DNA of 64,000 bases. Origin: Alligator mississippiensis (taxonomy: Eukaryota > Chordata > Crocodylia > Alligatoridae). The notes under the pieces were generated by a model that ran no database searches, had not been told where the DNA came from, and saw nothing but the letters and a program-made list of their open reading frames with translations. Below, piece after piece: positions 1-11,215 of the stretch. A program made the translations under genes and the position numbers. Every line of letters starts with the position of its first letter. The stretch's first letter is position 1. The stretch spans positions 21,457,001 through 21,521,000 of the forward strand of contig NC_081827.1 in NCBI RefSeq assembly GCF_030867095.1, written 5' to 3'.

Positions 1-2003
1 ATACTCAAAGTACAAAAGAAGTTCATTTCCATGTGGAGGAAAGGTAGCAGAAGGGCTGGTAAGCCCTCTTGGCTTAATAGGGCTCCTCTTGAAAAAGAAG
101 AAAGAGGGATACAAACACTGGAATCTTGGGACAGTCCCCAAGGAGGACTATATAACAATGGCCCGTACTTGTATGGAACAGATTAGAAAGGCTAAGGTGG
201 CGACTGAATTTAAACTAGCAACAGAAATCAAGGACAATAAGAAGTCTTTCTTTAGGTACATGGGGAATAGGAGGAAAACAAATGGAAGTGTAGGGCCGTT
301 GCTTAACAACTCAGGACAGCTGGCTACTGACACTCAGGAGAAAACTGGACTCCTGAATGACTACTTTGCTTTGGTATTTCACCAGACTAAGGAAAAAATC
401 ATACTAGATAAGGTTCAGAATGGGAATGGTGGGAATGACCGCCTTCCTACTGTTGACCTTAAGCTGGTGCATGATCAGTTAGAAAAGTTAGACATTTATA
501 AGTCAGCAGGACTGGATGAACTTCATCTGAGAGTGCTGAAGTCATTGTGGGACCTCTGGTGAAACTCTTCCAAAACCTGTGGCGCTTGGAGGAGGTCTAT
601 GAAGACTGAAGAGGGCCAATGTTGTGCCCATCTTCAAGAAGGGGAGGAGAGAGGACCCAGGCAACTATTGGCCAATTAGCCTAACTTCTATTCCAGGCAA
701 AATCCTGGAAACATTCATCAAGCAGTCTGTGTGTGATAGGTTTTCAAAAGGTAGGATTCTGAACAACAGCCAGCATGGCTTCATCACAGGCAGCTCTTGT
801 CTTACCAATCTCATCTCCTTGTACAACCAAGTAACTTGCCACCTGGATAAGAGAAAGGAGGTTGACATTGTATATCTAAACTTCCAAATGGCCTTTTATC
901 TGGTATTCCATGATGTTCTCACAGGAAAATTAGAGGATTGCGGGCTTAACTGCTCAACAGTTAGGTGGGTAGGAAGCTAGCAGAGAGTTTTAATGAATGG
1001 ATCCGTGTCATCCTGGCGAGAAGTGGCCAGTGGTGTCCCTCAGGGATCTGTGCTTGGTCCAGTGCTTTTCAACATCTTTATCAATGATTCGGATGTGGGA
1101 GTTCACTGGCCAAGTTCACAAATGACACCAAGTTATGGGAGAGTGTAGTCGCACTTGAACATAGGCTGCAGATACAGGTGGACCTAGACAGGCTGGCAAG
1201 TTGAGCAGATCAGAACAAGATGACATTCAACACTGAGAAGCGTGAAGTGCTCCATCTGGTGATGAACAACCCCCAACATATGTACAGGCTCAGTGGCACC
1301 AAACTGACTAGTACCATGACTGAAAGGGGCCTAGGGGTAATAATAGACCATAGTATGAACATGAGCCATCAGTGTGATGCTGTAGCCAGAAGGGCAAACA
1401 AATACTCTGGTATCAACTGATGCATCTGAAGCAAAACCAAGGAAGTGATTTTTCTGCTTTACTCAGCATTGATAAGACCACAGCTGAAGTACTGCATCCA
1501 GTTCTGGGCACCGTACTTCAACAAGGATGTGGAAAAGCTTGAAAGAGTCCAGAGAAGAGCTACCTGTATTATCAGAGACTTACAAGGCAAGTCATATGAG
1601 GAAAGGCTGAGGGACTTGGGCCTCTTCAGCCTAAAAAAGAGAAGGCTGAGGAGGGACTCGGTAGCAGCTTACTGCTATATCAAGGGATTACATCAAGGGC
1701 TTGGCAAACAACTGTTCGCTAGGGCACCCTTGGGGAAAACCAAGAATTCAGCCACAAACTCCGGGAAAACCGTTTTAGGCCTAACACAAGGAAAAACTTG
1801 TTCACAATCAGGGTGTCCAGACTGTGGAATAAACTCCACCTAGATGTGATGCAATCACCTACCCTGGAAATCTTCAAAAGGAGACTGGACAGTCACCTCG
1901 CTGGGCTCACCCGACCTCAGTTGTCTTTTCTGCCTAGTGCAGGGGGGCTGGTCCTGATGATCTTGCGAGGTCCTTTCCAGCCCCTTCCAATCTATGAATC
2001 TAT
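1..2003 (+). mobile_element. CR1 LINE, decayed, cut by window start
   Basis: The copy enters the window in the ORF2 linker between endonuclease and reverse transcriptase (the stretch around KPSWLN) and runs through the RT and C-terminal domain to a CR1 3' tail ending AATCTATGAATCTATG near 2003. Reading frames at 89-562, 624-980, 1220-1420 and 1445-1843 are successive pieces of one ORF2 in shifting frames. The RT catalytic motif is FTNDTK instead of FADDTK, so it cannot be active. Divergence from the other copies marks it as older. Confidence 0.9.
89..1960 (+). pseudogene. CR1 ORF2 reverse-transcriptase remnant
   Basis: ORF2 supplies nicking and target-primed reverse transcription in CR1 LINEs. 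Recognisable parts are the linker (ATEIKDNKKSFFRYMGN), RT motif 1 (IFKKGRREDPGNYWPISLTS), GSSCLTNLISLYNQVT, motif B (near [11 protein letters not shown] at about 1030), a mutated motif C (FTNDTKLW near 1120) and the C-terminal RVQRRAT stretch near 1540. At least four frameshifts or stops interrupt it. The Asp of motif A also appears altered (LNFQMAFYLVFHD). Confidence 0.88.
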
Positions 2004-2174
2004 GTGCTGCACATGTGATTTGTACACAAATAGGCCCCTGCCAAAAACCCAAGAAGGTCCATAACTCAGAAGCCTGTGGCTGCTGTAGAGCTTCAAGGTG
2101 GATGGGTGTCCTCTGGGTGGCCCAAGGACATAGTTAGAAAGAAAAGGTTTACATAATCTTTTGTTTGGCTTCAA

Positions 2175-2610
2175 GATGACTTGTGACATGATCGACAGCA
2201 AAAAATATCAGTGTGAGAGGCAGGAGAAGTGATTGGTTATGTGAGAGATGAGTGGTAAAGAAGTTGCAAGAGAGATCGAGTTACAGGAGTGGTTGCTGAG
2301 GAAACATGATTGGTTAGGAACTGTTACCAAGCAGAGGTGATTGGCGAATAATCCACGAGTTTATGATATGCATGTTGTCAATCTGTGAAGCAAGAAGACA
2401 CCTTGAAAGACAACACAGAAAACACTTGAAGAGAGAATCGTCACCTGTTCCCAGAGGACATTGCATAAAAAGGCCTTATGTAAATATACCCTTTTCTGTT
2501 TCAATTGTGTTTTAGTGTTCATTATTGTTAATAAATCTAATTTGAAAGCTAGAATAGCTTCACTAATCGTTTTATCTGTTTTAACTGCCCCCTTTTTGCT
2601 AAATGCATTA
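2175..2610 (+). mobile_element. Possible solo LTR (ERV-like promoter block)
   Basis: Three TGATTGG boxes (inverted CCAAT) occur between about 2230 and 2345, then a TATA-like GCATAAAAAGG near 2463 and an AATAAA near 2532, in the order and spacing of an LTR U3-R-U5. No adjacent retroviral coding sequence, primer-binding site or flanking duplication was identified, and both boundaries are uncertain. Confidence 0.4.
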
Positions 2611-4200
2611 ACTAATTAATTAATTTGGTGCAATACACACAGTAAAATTTTGTTGTTAATGTCCAAGAGGAAGAACAGACTGATAGAATTACTTCCTAAT
2701 GGCTTTATTTTTAATAAAGATTAATACAGCTGTTTGTTTGCATCAAATGTGAACATCTGAATAACAATTGTTTGGGATCATGTGTTTGAAAGCAACAGGC
2801 ACGTACGTACAGAGTTCTGAAGAGCACAACCAGGATTTGAACCTGTGCAATGCTTCCTGAGTAGACAACACTCTGACTCCTCTCTCAGAAAACTAAGGCC
2901 AAATGCATGAAGGACAGGAAATCAAGCAACGGTGCACAATTTGCTCGAATAGACACAGAAGCACTTACACACATTTGCTCTATTTTGCTCTCTTTCAAGA
3001 ATCACCTGACTCACCAGATTATGATTTTAGAGCTGCAAAAATCAGGCAATAGTCTGAAGTAGCGTACTCCATTACCTTGGATATACTCCCAGGGCACAAA
3101 TGCTTTTTTTTTCCCACATCCCATACCTTGCCTGCAACTACAAGGAAACATATTACAGCAAGAAGGGAAACACTGCAATGCAGAAGAATTGTTAAAAAGC
3201 TGGAGAAGTTGCTTGGGGCTTGAACAATTCATCCTGATAATCCAATAACAACTACTGTTGGTCCTGAGAGTGCACACATTGTTTGGCAGACAAACTGCTT
3301 TGCTTCATCCATGAGGCTATGTACAGAAGAAGCTCTGAGAAACACTGTGGTTGCAGATTCTTTATCTAGTTTGCATTAACTGGTTTATTATCCTCAGTCC
3401 CCTAAGGAAGATGAGAAATTTAATCATATCCAGAAATGCATTCAGACTGCCAAGAAAGGAAAAAAACAAAAGCAAGGCATTTGTAAATTGGGGGCCAGCA
3501 ATACTTCTTTGCCTCCTTTACCATGTAGGAGAGGAGCTCAGGGTTATCTAGTAAACTAGAAGGTATTTCCATGATGTAAAGCCCTAAAGAATAGTAAGAC
3601 TGGAAATCAAGTTTCTTTTTCATTCTTTTTCCATACTGCAGTAAAGCTTAGAAGCATGATGACGTCGTATTAAATACTAAAGTAAGAAACAGGCCCTGCC
3701 ACAAAGGGCTTACATTGCTCAAGTTATATATGGAGGCAGCACCAATGTACTTACGATCAAGACTATTTACCACCCCTTCCCCACATTTTTTTTAAGTGCT
3801 CTAAAATCCATACCTTCACTCAGATTCATTTAAATACTGCTGTACCCCAGAGGGAGTATGGCTAGTGGCTTGATTTTGAGGTTGTCCAAGAAACATACAG
3901 CAATCCCAAGTAAGTCCTACAAAATTAGCATTTTACAGTCCATATAGGTTTTTTGAGCACATATAGGTTCAAGTCATTGTGGAAGTATTCTATTCAATAT
4001 TACACTCAGTTAATATCTTGCACACACAGCCTCTTAGGGAAGCAGTATTTTAAAAGGGTATAAGTTGTCTCAAGCCAAGCAGAACAGTCAGTCAAAGTCA
4101 TTTCTCATATGTGCCCTAGGCTGTTGCAAGCCAATGTTTACGAAAGCAAGGTGATAAGAGAGTGGGAGAACAGATAAATATATCCAAGGATCAAGATATA
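2611..4200. other. Intergenic, no gene seen
   Basis: AT-rich sequence with no reading frame resembling a protein family. A tRNA-like B-box (minus strand, GGTTCAAATCC near 2833) may belong to a decayed tRNA-derived SINE. Confidence 0.5.
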
Positions 4201-4204
4201 CTAC

Positions 4205-4400
4205 TGGTAATAGGCAAACAAGGCTCTTTGGGTAAATGTGATAGCTTTTATTAGGGAAACTACATAGTAGGAAAAATTGTTCTTTGCAAGCTTTGGGGTA
4301 CAAACACCCTTCTTCAGTCTGAGGGAGAGACTCTCCCTCTCTTCCTCTGCCTGAAGAAGGGTGTTTGTACCCAAATGTTTGCAAAGAACAATACATGTGC
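4205..4400. mobile_element. Penelope-like tail, inverted pair
   Basis: Two 42-nt arms (4276-4317 and 4351-4392) are near-perfect inverted copies reading outward as CTGAAGAAGGGTGTTTGTAC then a TTTGCAAAGAACAAT block. The left copy continues on the minus strand into CTAATAAAAGCTATCAC and a TTTACCCAAAGAG tail. The same consensus recurs at 22440-22545. The 'deal with GAAG(A)AGGG...AAAGCTTGC...AATAAA' layout matches the 3' ends of Penelope-like elements I know from reptile genomes, but a SINE with the same tail is possible. Confidence 0.5.
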
Positions 4401-5006
4401 TTAAACCAATACAGCTACAATCATATCACTGGGAATTGCCTCTAAACATCAGCTTCATGTGCCCTACCCTGTCCTGTCATAGAATTTTTTCTGGGTACAG
4501 TAGTTGCTCTCAGTGTACTCCAATTTATTAACTAATATTTCAAAGTGCTCTAAATCCACACACACACTCAGGTTTTGTTGTCATGACAAAGGAAACTATC
4601 ATTAATTAAATTAAGGAAACACAACAAACAATACAAACATTTACCAGGTCTAGGCCAGTGTCTACATTTACAGTTTATACTCAGGTAGGGAGTTAATTTT
4701 CCATGGTATCTTTATACTGACAGAAGCTCAAGTGTAGACACTGTTGAAGTAGCAAAAATGATTTTGCTGGCACAATATTTCATTTAGGGAACTGGTATGA
4801 AGCTATATTGGCCAAAGTACATATTTGCTGATATAAACAGGGGCGTGGGAATACTGGTAAAGTAGGACAGAGTGTAATCAAAGAAAAGCAAGTAGCTGTA
4901 GGTTAAAGGGAACATCAGGAAACAGACCCATAATAGACAACTGTAACCTAAAGACCGTTGGAAGGTCAGCATTACCAAAGACAATTGTGTTAGGCAACAC
5001 AGTAAC

Positions 5007-5008
<2 letters not shown>

Positions 5009-5081
<73 letters not shown>

Positions 5082-5104
5082 TACACACACACACACACAC
5101 ACAC
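5009..5104. repeat. (CA)n-(TA)n microsatellite
   Basis: A 96-bp run of CA dinucleotides with an internal TA block (about 5050-5065). The long valine/cysteine reading frames on the minus strand here are repeat artefacts. Confidence 0.97.
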
Positions 5105-7195
5105 CAATTAAAAAAAAAAATCAAATTTCTACTATAATCTAGCCACAGAATCCATGTCCATAGAACAGTCTCAAGCATCTTAATCCCTCCCCCTGCCACT
5201 CCGAGTTCTGTATATTCTGTGAAAAGAGGTTCCATGGAAGTGTCAAAATTAAGAAAATATGTCAGATTAAAAACAGTCATAGCAAGCATCAAGTATTTTC
5301 CCAAAATGGTTTAGAAAAATCAAATAGTGCACAAATAAAAACTGAGAGCTTAAAAACAACAATCTAAAAATACATTCTTATAGACCTTTTTCCTTATTAT
5401 TGATATGGGAACATTCATACTACCTTAACAATTGTGAGGTGATGGGAAATATAAAGGATAGTGCTTGAGGTGCAATTTGGGGACATTCTTCAGCTATGAC
5501 TCCTGCTCTCATAGCCTGATTTCAGTAATTAAAATACATGGGGAAAATGGGCTTACCTTGGGAATTTGTATGTCACAACAGTTGCTGGAATAGTTGATGG
5601 TGCAAATTTTGGGGGATTTTATTAAAGCACTTGCCAATTGCCCATCAGGAATGACGGGGGGTGGGGGGGGGGGGCGCATGGGGATGGAGTGCCTCTACCC
5701 AACACCCTGTGCTGCCACCATCTCCCAGGAGCAGAGGGGAGGAACCTTGCCCCACCATCCACTCTGATCCCCTCAGCCAGCACCCCATGCTGCCTCCACC
5801 TGCAGGGAGCAGGGCTGGGGGGTGGGGGGGGGGAGAGGAGGCAGCAAGGCCAGCACTGTTGGCCTCACCCCCGCCCCCCACTCCGGCCACTCCATTGCCA
5901 CCTCCTGCAGGGAGCAGGTCACTCTGCCGTGCCACCACTGCTGCCTCCCGTCCAGAATGCTCTTGGAGCACTCTGATTGGTTGTTTCAGACAATTAATCA
6001 GAGTGCAGATAAAGCTTTATGGACAGACAGACAGCCTAAGGCTTTTATAATGTTAGAATTCTCAATATATGTCTCCTAGTGCTATGTACAGCTTCAATTT
6101 TAAAAAATGCACTAACATCTATGAGCATGGTGAGATTAGGAAAAAAATGGTTTGCTACATTAGGGGAAGAGTCACTTCTTAGTTAACTTCTCAATGACCA
6201 CATTTCAGGTGTGTTAACTGCTGCCACCTGTCCTTATTTTATTAGCCAGCTCAACTAAATACTTCCTCAGGTGAGTCTGGTTTCCTGACTAACACACGAT
6301 ATCAAGGAAAGCAGATTTTATATATCTAGCTTAGTATGATTAAATTCAAAGTACTCTTATTATGATTCTGTTATCTTCAGCTGAAGAATAACACTACAGA
6401 ATATTGAGAGAATTATAAACAAACTTTCACTGAAAGAATTAATGACACTAGACAGTGAACTACACTTGTATGTACTACTTATACCATCTTGCATACAGGT
6501 CACAGTGAAGCATTGAGTAACAAAGAAAAAACAAAGCTTGCATTTTTATTCTGAAAACAACTAATAAAATGAAAATAATCTTTTAAAAAAGCAGATTGAA
6601 AATGTAGCTTAGTTTTTACAACACTGTAGAATTTCAGTGGAACATTATTATTCAGGAATTTGTGCCAACAACAACCAGTGAGCAGGTGCATCCAGGGAAG
6701 TCTTGCTCACTTGCACCTCTGCTTCTAGTTCCCTTCTCACTTGACTGCCATACCTTGATGTTTCAATAATTGAAAAGAAAACAAAAGGGAGCTGAAGTGT
6801 TATCAAAAATCAGCACTATAGCTTGAGGATGGTGATTTCCTTCATAGGGCCCCACCTCCCTTACACCCTGAACAATATCACTCTCAGTTGGATCTTGACT
6901 AAGGTCTTATCATATTTCCCCTTGCCTCAATGTCCTTGGGTATATCTTCTTGATTCTTGGGTAAAATTATCTTTGGCAATCTCTAGCTTTCAATGCACTT
7001 GGGTTAAGACCTCTGGTAGGGTCCCCCTTATTACTGTCACCAGTTATAACACCAGGGCATGATCAAGACACTCCTCTCCCCCTTTTCTGAGGCATCTGGT
7101 TAGCATTCCCATTCTACCCTAAGCCACCCTCCCTTCAGTGGATGGTTGTCACTGCCATCCCCAAACCAATGGGTCTTTCTGATGGGAATTAATTT
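5105..7195. other. Intergenic, GC-rich repeat block inside AT-rich DNA
   Basis: No gene was seen. 5650-5960 is a GC-rich, G-run-rich block (poly-G at 5654-5675 and 5815-5835). It ends in a hairpin at 5968-6006 whose arms read GCACTCTGATTGGTTGT and its near complement. The block looks like the core of a DNA transposon, but I could not place its other end with confidence. Confidence 0.5.
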
Positions 7196-7281
7196 CATAG
7201 ATTCATAGATGTTAGAGTCGGAAGGGACCTCAATAGATCATCGAGTCCGACCCCCTGCATAAGCAGGAAAGAGTGCTGGGT

Positions 7282-10218
7282 CTAGATGACCCCTGCCAGA
7301 TGCTTATCTAACCTCCTCTTGAAGACCCCCAGAGTAGGGGAGAGCACCACCTCCCTTGGGAGCCCGTTCCAGACCTTGACCACTCGAACTGTGAAGAAGT
7401 TTTTCCTAATGTCCAGTCTAAATCTGCTCTCTGCTAGCTTGTGGCCATTGTTTCTTGTGACCCCCGGGGGCGCCTTGGTGAATAAATACTTACCAATTCC
7501 CTTCTGTGCCCTGTGATGAACTTATAGGCAGCCACAAGGTCGCCTCTCAACCTTCTCTTGCGGAGGCTGAAAAGGTCCAGTTTCTCTAGTCTCTCCTCGT
7601 AGGGCTTGGTCTGCAGGCCCTTGACCATACGAGTTGCCCTTCTCTGGACCCTCTGCAGGTTATCCGCATCCTTCTTGAAGTGTGGTACCCAGAAATGCAC
7701 GCAGTACTCCAACTGCAGTCTGACCAGCGCCCAATAGAGGGGAAGTATCACCTCCCTGGACCTATTCGTCATGCATCTGCTGATGCACAATAAAGTGCCA
7801 TTGGCTTTTCTGATGGCTTCGTCACACTGCCGGCTCATGTTCATCTTGGAGTCCACTAGGACTCCAAGATCCCTTTCCACCTCTGTGCCACCCAGCAGGT
7901 CATTCCCTAGGCTGTAGGTGTGCTGGACATTTTTCCTCCCTAGGTGCAGCACTTTGCATTTCTCCTTGTTGAACTGCATCTTGTTGTTTTCTGCCCACTT
8001 GTCCAACCTGTCCAGGTCTGCCTGCAGCTGTTCCCTGCCCTCCGGCGTGTCCACTTCTCCCCATAGCTTTGTGTCATCTGCAAACTTGGACAGAGTACAT
8101 TCGACTCCCTCGTCCAAGTCACTGATGAAGACATTAAAGAGTATCGGTCCAAGGACCGAGCCCTGCGGGACCCCACTGCCCACACCCTTCCAGGTCGAGA
8201 CCGACCCATCCACCACGACTCTCTGGGTGCGACCCTCTAGCCAATTCGCCACCCACCGGACTGTGTAGTCATCCACATCACAGCCTCTTAACTTGTTCAC
8301 CAGTATGGGGTGGGATACCGTATCGAAGGTCTTCCTGAAGTCTAATTATGTGAAATCCACCCCTCCTCCTGTGTCCAGGCGTTTCGTAACCTGGTCATAG
8401 AAAGAGACTAGATTGGTCAGGCACAATCTGCCTGCCACAAACCCGTGCTGGTTTCCCCTCAGCATAATTTGCCCTGCCGGGCTCTCACAAATGTGAGCCT
8501 TGATAATTTTTTCAAAGACTTTACCAAGGATGGAGGAGAGACTGACCGGCCTATAGTTGCCCGGGTCCTCCTTCCTCCCCTTTTTGAAAATGGGGACCAC
8601 GTTAGCCCTTTTCCAGTCCTCTGGGACTTGGCCCGTGCACCACAAGTGTTCGAATATTCCCGCCAGTGGCTCTGCAATGATGTCGGCCAGTGCCTTCAGC
8701 ACCCTCGGATGGAGCTCATCCGGGCCTGCCGACTTAAAGGCATCCAGTTCTTCCAAGTGACTCTGCACCACCTCAGGATCTACGTATGGAAGTCTGCCTT
8801 GCTGCTTTGCCTTGCTGCTGCCTCTCTACAACCCCAGTGAGAGACTTGTCGTGCCCCTCACTTAGGAACACTGAGGCAAAGAACTCATTGAGGAGTTCAG
8901 CCTTGTCCCCCCTGTCCACCACCAATTGTTTCTGCCCATTTAGCAGGGGTCCTATTCCTCCCTGGGCCTTCCTTTTACTCCCAATACATCTAAAAAACAA
9001 TTTCTTGTTGTCTTTTACTTGGGTTGCCATCCTCAGCTCCCTGGTAGCTTTGGCCCGCCTAACTGCCTCCCTACAAGCACGAGCAGAGGAGGTATATTCA
9101 TCTTTAGTGATCTCACCTTGTTTCCACTTTTTATGTGCTCCCCTTCTGGCCCTTAGGCTGCCCTGGATTTCTCTGGTCAGCCATGGAAGCCTCCTGGCCC
9201 CTTTCCCTCTTTTGCCTTGCTCGGGGATCGTCTTGCTTTGTGCCCGAAGGATCGTTTCCTTAAGGCACAGCCACCCTTCTTGGGCTCCCATCCCTTCAAA
9301 ACTCCTACTCTGCACTGCGTCCTTGACTAATCACCTGAGTGCATTGAGATCAGCTTTCCTGAAGTCTAGCACTTTCACCCTACTAGTTACCTTACCCACT
9401 CGACGTCTTATGTTGAATTCTATTATTAGGTGATCACTGTCTCCCAAATGGCTACCGATCTGGAGGTCCCCTGTCGTGTCATCCCCTGTTGCCAATACCA
9501 GATCCAGTATGGCATTCCCCCTAGTGGGACCATGCACCTCCTGTGTCAGATGGAGGTCCTGTACACAGGTTAGAAACCTGCGTGAGCGATGGGACCTTGC
9601 TGTCTGCATCTCCCAGCAGATGTCCGGGTAGTTTAGGTCCCCCATGACTACCTCCTCTTTAGCTTTTATGGTCTCCGAGAGTTGCCTCAGGAGCCCCGCA
9701 TCTATTTCTTCCCCTTGATGTGGGGGTCTGTAGCAGACCCCTACCACCAAATCCCTTTCTCCTTGCCCCCCATGTAGCCTAACCCACAATCCTTCTACTT
9801 CCTCAACCTTGGATTCTGTCTTGATGAGGGTTGATGTATATTGCTCACTGACATAAAGTGCAACCCCCCGCCCTTTCTTCCCCGACCTGTCCTTTCTGTA
9901 CAATCTATATCCCTCAATATGTACCGCCCAGTCATGGGATGAATCCCACCAGGTTTCTGTTAGCCCCACTAAGTCATAGGTGTTTAGTGCAAGCAGGAGC
10001 ACTAGTTCATCCTGCTTGTTCCCCATGCTCCTAGCATTAGTATATAGGCACTTGAGCCCTGCGACTGGTGCCTTTGCTGCACCCCCGCTCCAAGTCCCAA
10101 GGGGCCCATTGTTTCTTACCTTCTTGTTTCTTACCTGTTCTGTAGTGCTGGTCTCCCCATGGCTTTCAGGTTTCCAATGCTCTCTTTCTTCAGGCTGGTC
10201 TGTCCTTGTGGGTGCCAC
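7282..10218 (-). pseudogene. CR1 ORF2: APE endonuclease and reverse transcriptase, lightly broken
   Basis: The endonuclease occupies 10200-9380: LKCLYTNARSMGNKQDEL, GLTETWWDSSHDW, GRGVALYVSE, VMGDLNYPDICW and a catalytic GDSDHLIIEF. A linker (9330-8790) leads to the RT: IFKKGRKEDPGNYRPVSL, motif A region LDFRKAF, motif [16 protein letters not shown], motif C KFADDTKLWG (both aspartates kept), then the C-terminal RVQRRATRMVKG. Lesions: CGA to TGA at 9331-9333, a 13-bp tandem duplication at 8792-8818 that shifts the frame, TAC to TAA at 8346-8348, and a lost G near 7512. The catalytic residues of both enzymes are intact, so decay is recent. Confidence 0.92.
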
Positions 10219-10274
10219 ATGGTTTGGTGGTCCACAGCTTCCCCTGCCCTCGTACTCCCCTCCCCCCGATGAGC

Positions 10275-11215
10275 CTAGTTTAAAGCCTGCCGGAGGAGAT
10301 CCGCCAACCTAGAAGAAAACACACGCTTACATTTGGGGGACAGGTGAAGCCCATCCCAGCTGAGCATGTCCCTCGTCGTGATGTGTGGGTCGTTGTCCAG
10401 GAAGCCGAAGCATGCCTCGAGACACCACTGCCGAAGCCGCCAGTTGGTTTCTCGGATGCAGTTCTGCTGCCGTCTTCCTCGTCCGGTCACTGGTAGGATG
10501 GAAGAGAAAACCACCTGTGCACCAAACTCCTTCAGCTCGCCGCCCAGAGCACTGTAGTCCGCCATCAGGTGATCGGGGGTTCTCCTGGCCGCATCATTAG
10601 TACCCACATGGACTAGGACCATGGGGTAGTAATCGGTGGGCTTGATCCTGGCCTGGATTACCTCCGTCACATCCCGAATCTTTGCTCCAGGGAGGCAGCA
10701 TACCTCTTGTGCCGAGGGGTCCTGGCGACAGATGGGTCCTTCCGTACCTCTCAGGATGGAGTCGCCTATGACGAGCACTCGTCACCTCCTCCTCTGGGTC
10801 CTCATGGATCTCTTGATCTGTTCGGAGTGTGAAGAACGTGGTGTTTCTTCTTGCCCAAGGGTTTCCTCCTCCCCTTCCATCTCCTGCAGGGTCGCCAGGG
10901 CCTCATACCTGTTCACCAGTCGGAGTGGAGAAGCTGGTACCGGTTCGCTGCGAGCTGCTCCGGTCCTGGCTGTGACCGTCTGCCACTCTGCTGTGGAGGG
11001 CACTCCCCGGGCTGCTTCTTCCTTCAGTGCCTGGGCCTGCAGGGAAAGGAAATAACTGTCAATTTCATCCTCCGCCTCCCTGATCCCCCTCAGCCTGCTA
11101 ACCTCCTCCCGGAGCTCCCTCACCTGTGCCTCCAGAGCCCTAAGACGGGCACCTGCCGAACAGGTGTGGGGGCCCCCAATCTCTGCCCCCCCCGGCCCTG
11201 CTGGGGGTCCCCCAT
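10275..11215 (-). pseudogene. CR1 ORF1: coiled coil and SGNH esterase domain, one TGA
   Basis: The N-terminal part (about 11150-10782) has a heptad stretch (LRALEAQVRELREEVSRL) typical of a coiled coil. After an in-frame TGA at 10782-10784 it continues in the same frame into an SGNH/GDSL-type esterase: block I VIGDSILRG, block III HVGTNDAARR, block V SWDGLHLSP, then LADLLRQALN at the end. An esterase domain in CR1 ORF1 is established for this clade; its role is unsettled. The TGA lies in AGGAGGTGACGA, where the neighbouring codons encode a basic run, so a CGA to TGA transition is likely. An ATG at 11215 would be a start if a frameshift in the C-run near 11186 is allowed. Confidence 0.85.

Noticed and set aside
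2800..2885. tRNA gene suggested by a B-box GGTTCAAATCC (minus strand)
   Set aside because: No complementary acceptor stem and no good D arm; at most a decayed tRNA-derived SINE.
4784..5304. Long Cys/Val-rich reading frames on the minus strand
   Set aside because: They translate the (CA)n-(TA)n microsatellite in several frames and carry no other protein features.
5638..6079. Overlapping proline/glycine-rich frames on both strands
   Set aside because: Produced by G-runs and GC-rich repeat sequence; no conserved motif and no splice-site support.
7918..9433. Plus-strand frames (116-215 codons) opposite the CR1 at 7196-11300
   Set aside because: They are antisense shadows of CR1 ORF2; mirror frames appear opposite the 46887-49218 copy.
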